Source: JBDTMC01 sp039934475 (lineage in GTDB: Bacteria; Acidobacteriota; Terriglobia; Bryobacterales; Bryobacteraceae). Taken from it: a DNA stretch of 5,410 nt. Shown piece by piece: positions 4,697-5,410 of the stretch (position 1 is the first letter of the stretch; each line of letters opens with the position of its first letter). The DNA lies in the NCBI GenBank assembly GCA_039934475.1, contig JBDTMC010000521.1:1-5410 (forward strand). The letters run 5' to 3'. Position numbers and translations under genes: made by a program. The notes under the pieces were generated by a model. That model saw only the letters and a list, made by a program, of their open reading frames with translations. It did not search any database and was not told where the DNA came from.

Positions 4697-5410
4697 GTGG
4701 CTATAAACAGAACAGGGATCACCCGACGCGAGGCGCTCGGTTGCGCCGCCGCGTTGGCCAGCTTCGCGGGGAGTGGCCAAGCCGCGGTCGGCGACGAGGT
4801 TCACCTCGTCCGCGTACCCGCGCCGGGCTTGCAGCCCCAGGTAGTGGCCGACGCCGCCGGCGACCTTCATTTGATCTACTACTCCGGAGACCCCCGCCAA
4901 GGGGACCTCTACTACGCCCGCTCCCACGATTCAGGCGCCACCTTCTCTGCTCCCTTACGCGTGAACAGTCAGGACGGCAGCGCCATTGCCGCCGGAACCA
5001 TCCGTGGCGGCCAACTGGCGATCGGCAAGAACAGTCGCGCGCACGTCGCCTGGAATGGTTCCGGAAAAGCGGCTCCCCGCGGTCCCATTAATCCCGACTC
5101 GTCAAAGCCCGGCGAGCCCATGCTCTACGCCCGCCTCAATGACAGCGGCACTTCCTTTGAGCCCCAGCGCAACCTCATGCTGCACTCCTTCGGCTTGGAC
5201 GGCGGCGGCTCTCTCGCCGCCGACGACACCGGCAACGTCTACGTCGCCTGGCACGGAGTCGGTGAATCGGAGGCCACCGGCACCGGGAAAGAAGGTGAGG
5301 CGCGCCGTCGGGTTTGGGTCACGCGGTCAATGGATCAGGGCCGGTCCTTCCAGACAGAGGCGAAGGCGTGGGCAGAAGAGACAGGCGCCTGTGGCTGTTG
5401 CGGCATGAAA
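4697..5410 (+). CDS. Tat-exported Asp-box (BNR / sialidase-like) beta-propeller protein with CxCC cluster, partial at right edge
   Basis: The 238 visible codons run to the window end without a stop, so the C-terminal part is missing. The N-terminus has a twin-arginine signal: T9-R10-R11-E12-A13-L14, then a hydrophobic stretch (about 13-24) and probable cleavage after GQA (27-29). The mature part repeats beta-propeller blades, each with an Asp box (S/N-x-D-x-G-x-T/S-F): 76-83, about 147-154 and 211-218. Between them lie strands such as LHLIYY (57-62), AHVAWNG (115-121) and VYVAWHG (181-187). Sialidase-like folds are typical of this pattern, but I cannot show sialidase activity: no clear FRIP motif is visible (only VRVP, 38-41) and the catalytic Arg/Glu/Tyr set cannot be checked on a fragment. 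C232-G-C234-C235 are the only cysteines of the visible mature chain, and could bind metal or a cofactor. The link to the receptor suggests a joint role in uptake of something. The GTG start is tentative. Confidence 0.85.
   Translation, partial: MAINRTGITRREALGCAAALASFAGSGQAAVGDEVHLVRVPAPGLQPQVVADAAGDLHLIYYSGDPRQGDLYYARSHDSGATFSAPLRVNSQDGSAIAAGTIRGGQLAIGKNSRAHVAWNGSGKAAPRGPINPDSSKPGEPMLYARLNDSGTSFEPQRNLMLHSFGLDGGGSLAADDTGNVYVAWHGVGESEATGTGKEGEARRRVWVTRSMDQGRSFQTEAKAWAEETGACGCCGMK

Noticed and set aside
4736..4748. Lipobox reading of A-L-G-C in the propeller signal peptide
   Set aside because: The cysteine (C16) comes before most of the hydrophobic stretch and right after the twin-arginine motif, so lipoprotein processing there is not expected.
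4741..5091. Plus-strand 116-codon frame rich in Arg
   Set aside because: Out-of-frame reading of the propeller gene; nearly all Arg/Pro/Gly, typical of a high-GC shadow.
4986..5408. Plus-strand 140-codon frame near the right edge
   Set aside because: Overlaps the Asp-box propeller frame, which has a Tat signal, repeated Asp boxes and blade strands. The alternative product is Pro/Arg/Ser-rich without structure.

Overview
The window looks like a piece of an Acidobacteriota chromosome, most likely from the Bryobacteraceae / Candidatus Solibacter side. This is an inference from several traits: high-GC genes with C-ending codons, a TonB-dependent receptor with a carboxypeptidase-regulatory-like N-terminal domain, a Tat signal of the TRREAL type on a beta-propeller protein, and an anti-sigma factor whose outer domain I associate with that phylum. 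No marker gene is present to prove it.

Layout. Positions 1-485 contain no gene I can support. The stretch is visibly lower in GC than the rest and holds only short open frames and a small palindrome. Positions 486-1852 are a minus-strand two-gene operon: an ECF-type RNA polymerase sigma factor (1277-1852) followed, with a 4-base GTGA overlap, by a membrane-anchored zinc-finger anti-sigma factor (486-1280). A 95-base divergent spacer (1853-1947) follows, with an A/T-rich inverted repeat at its centre. A plus-strand operon then starts: a 908-residue TonB-dependent outer-membrane receptor (1948-4674) and, 22 bases later, a Tat-exported Asp-box beta-propeller protein that runs off the right edge (4697-5410).

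How the parts may work together. The anti-sigma factor would hold the ECF sigma at the inner membrane and release it on an envelope signal. The receptor would import an unknown ligand across the outer membrane, and the propeller protein would act in the same periplasmic or surface process. The divergent arrangement suggests, without proving it, that the sigma factor controls the receptor operon. This would not be classical FecI/FecR/FecA signalling, because the receptor has no visible STN signalling domain and the anti-sigma factor is of the zinc-finger (ZAS) kind.

The most unusual item is the periplasmic part of the anti-sigma factor (about residues 137-257). It resembles a secreted HNH-nuclease-like domain, but the usual Asp-His pair is Asp-Tyr, so it looks like a dead nuclease fold reused as a sensor. 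The second is the CxCC cluster in the propeller protein, whose only other cysteine in the visible part lies inside the signal peptide.
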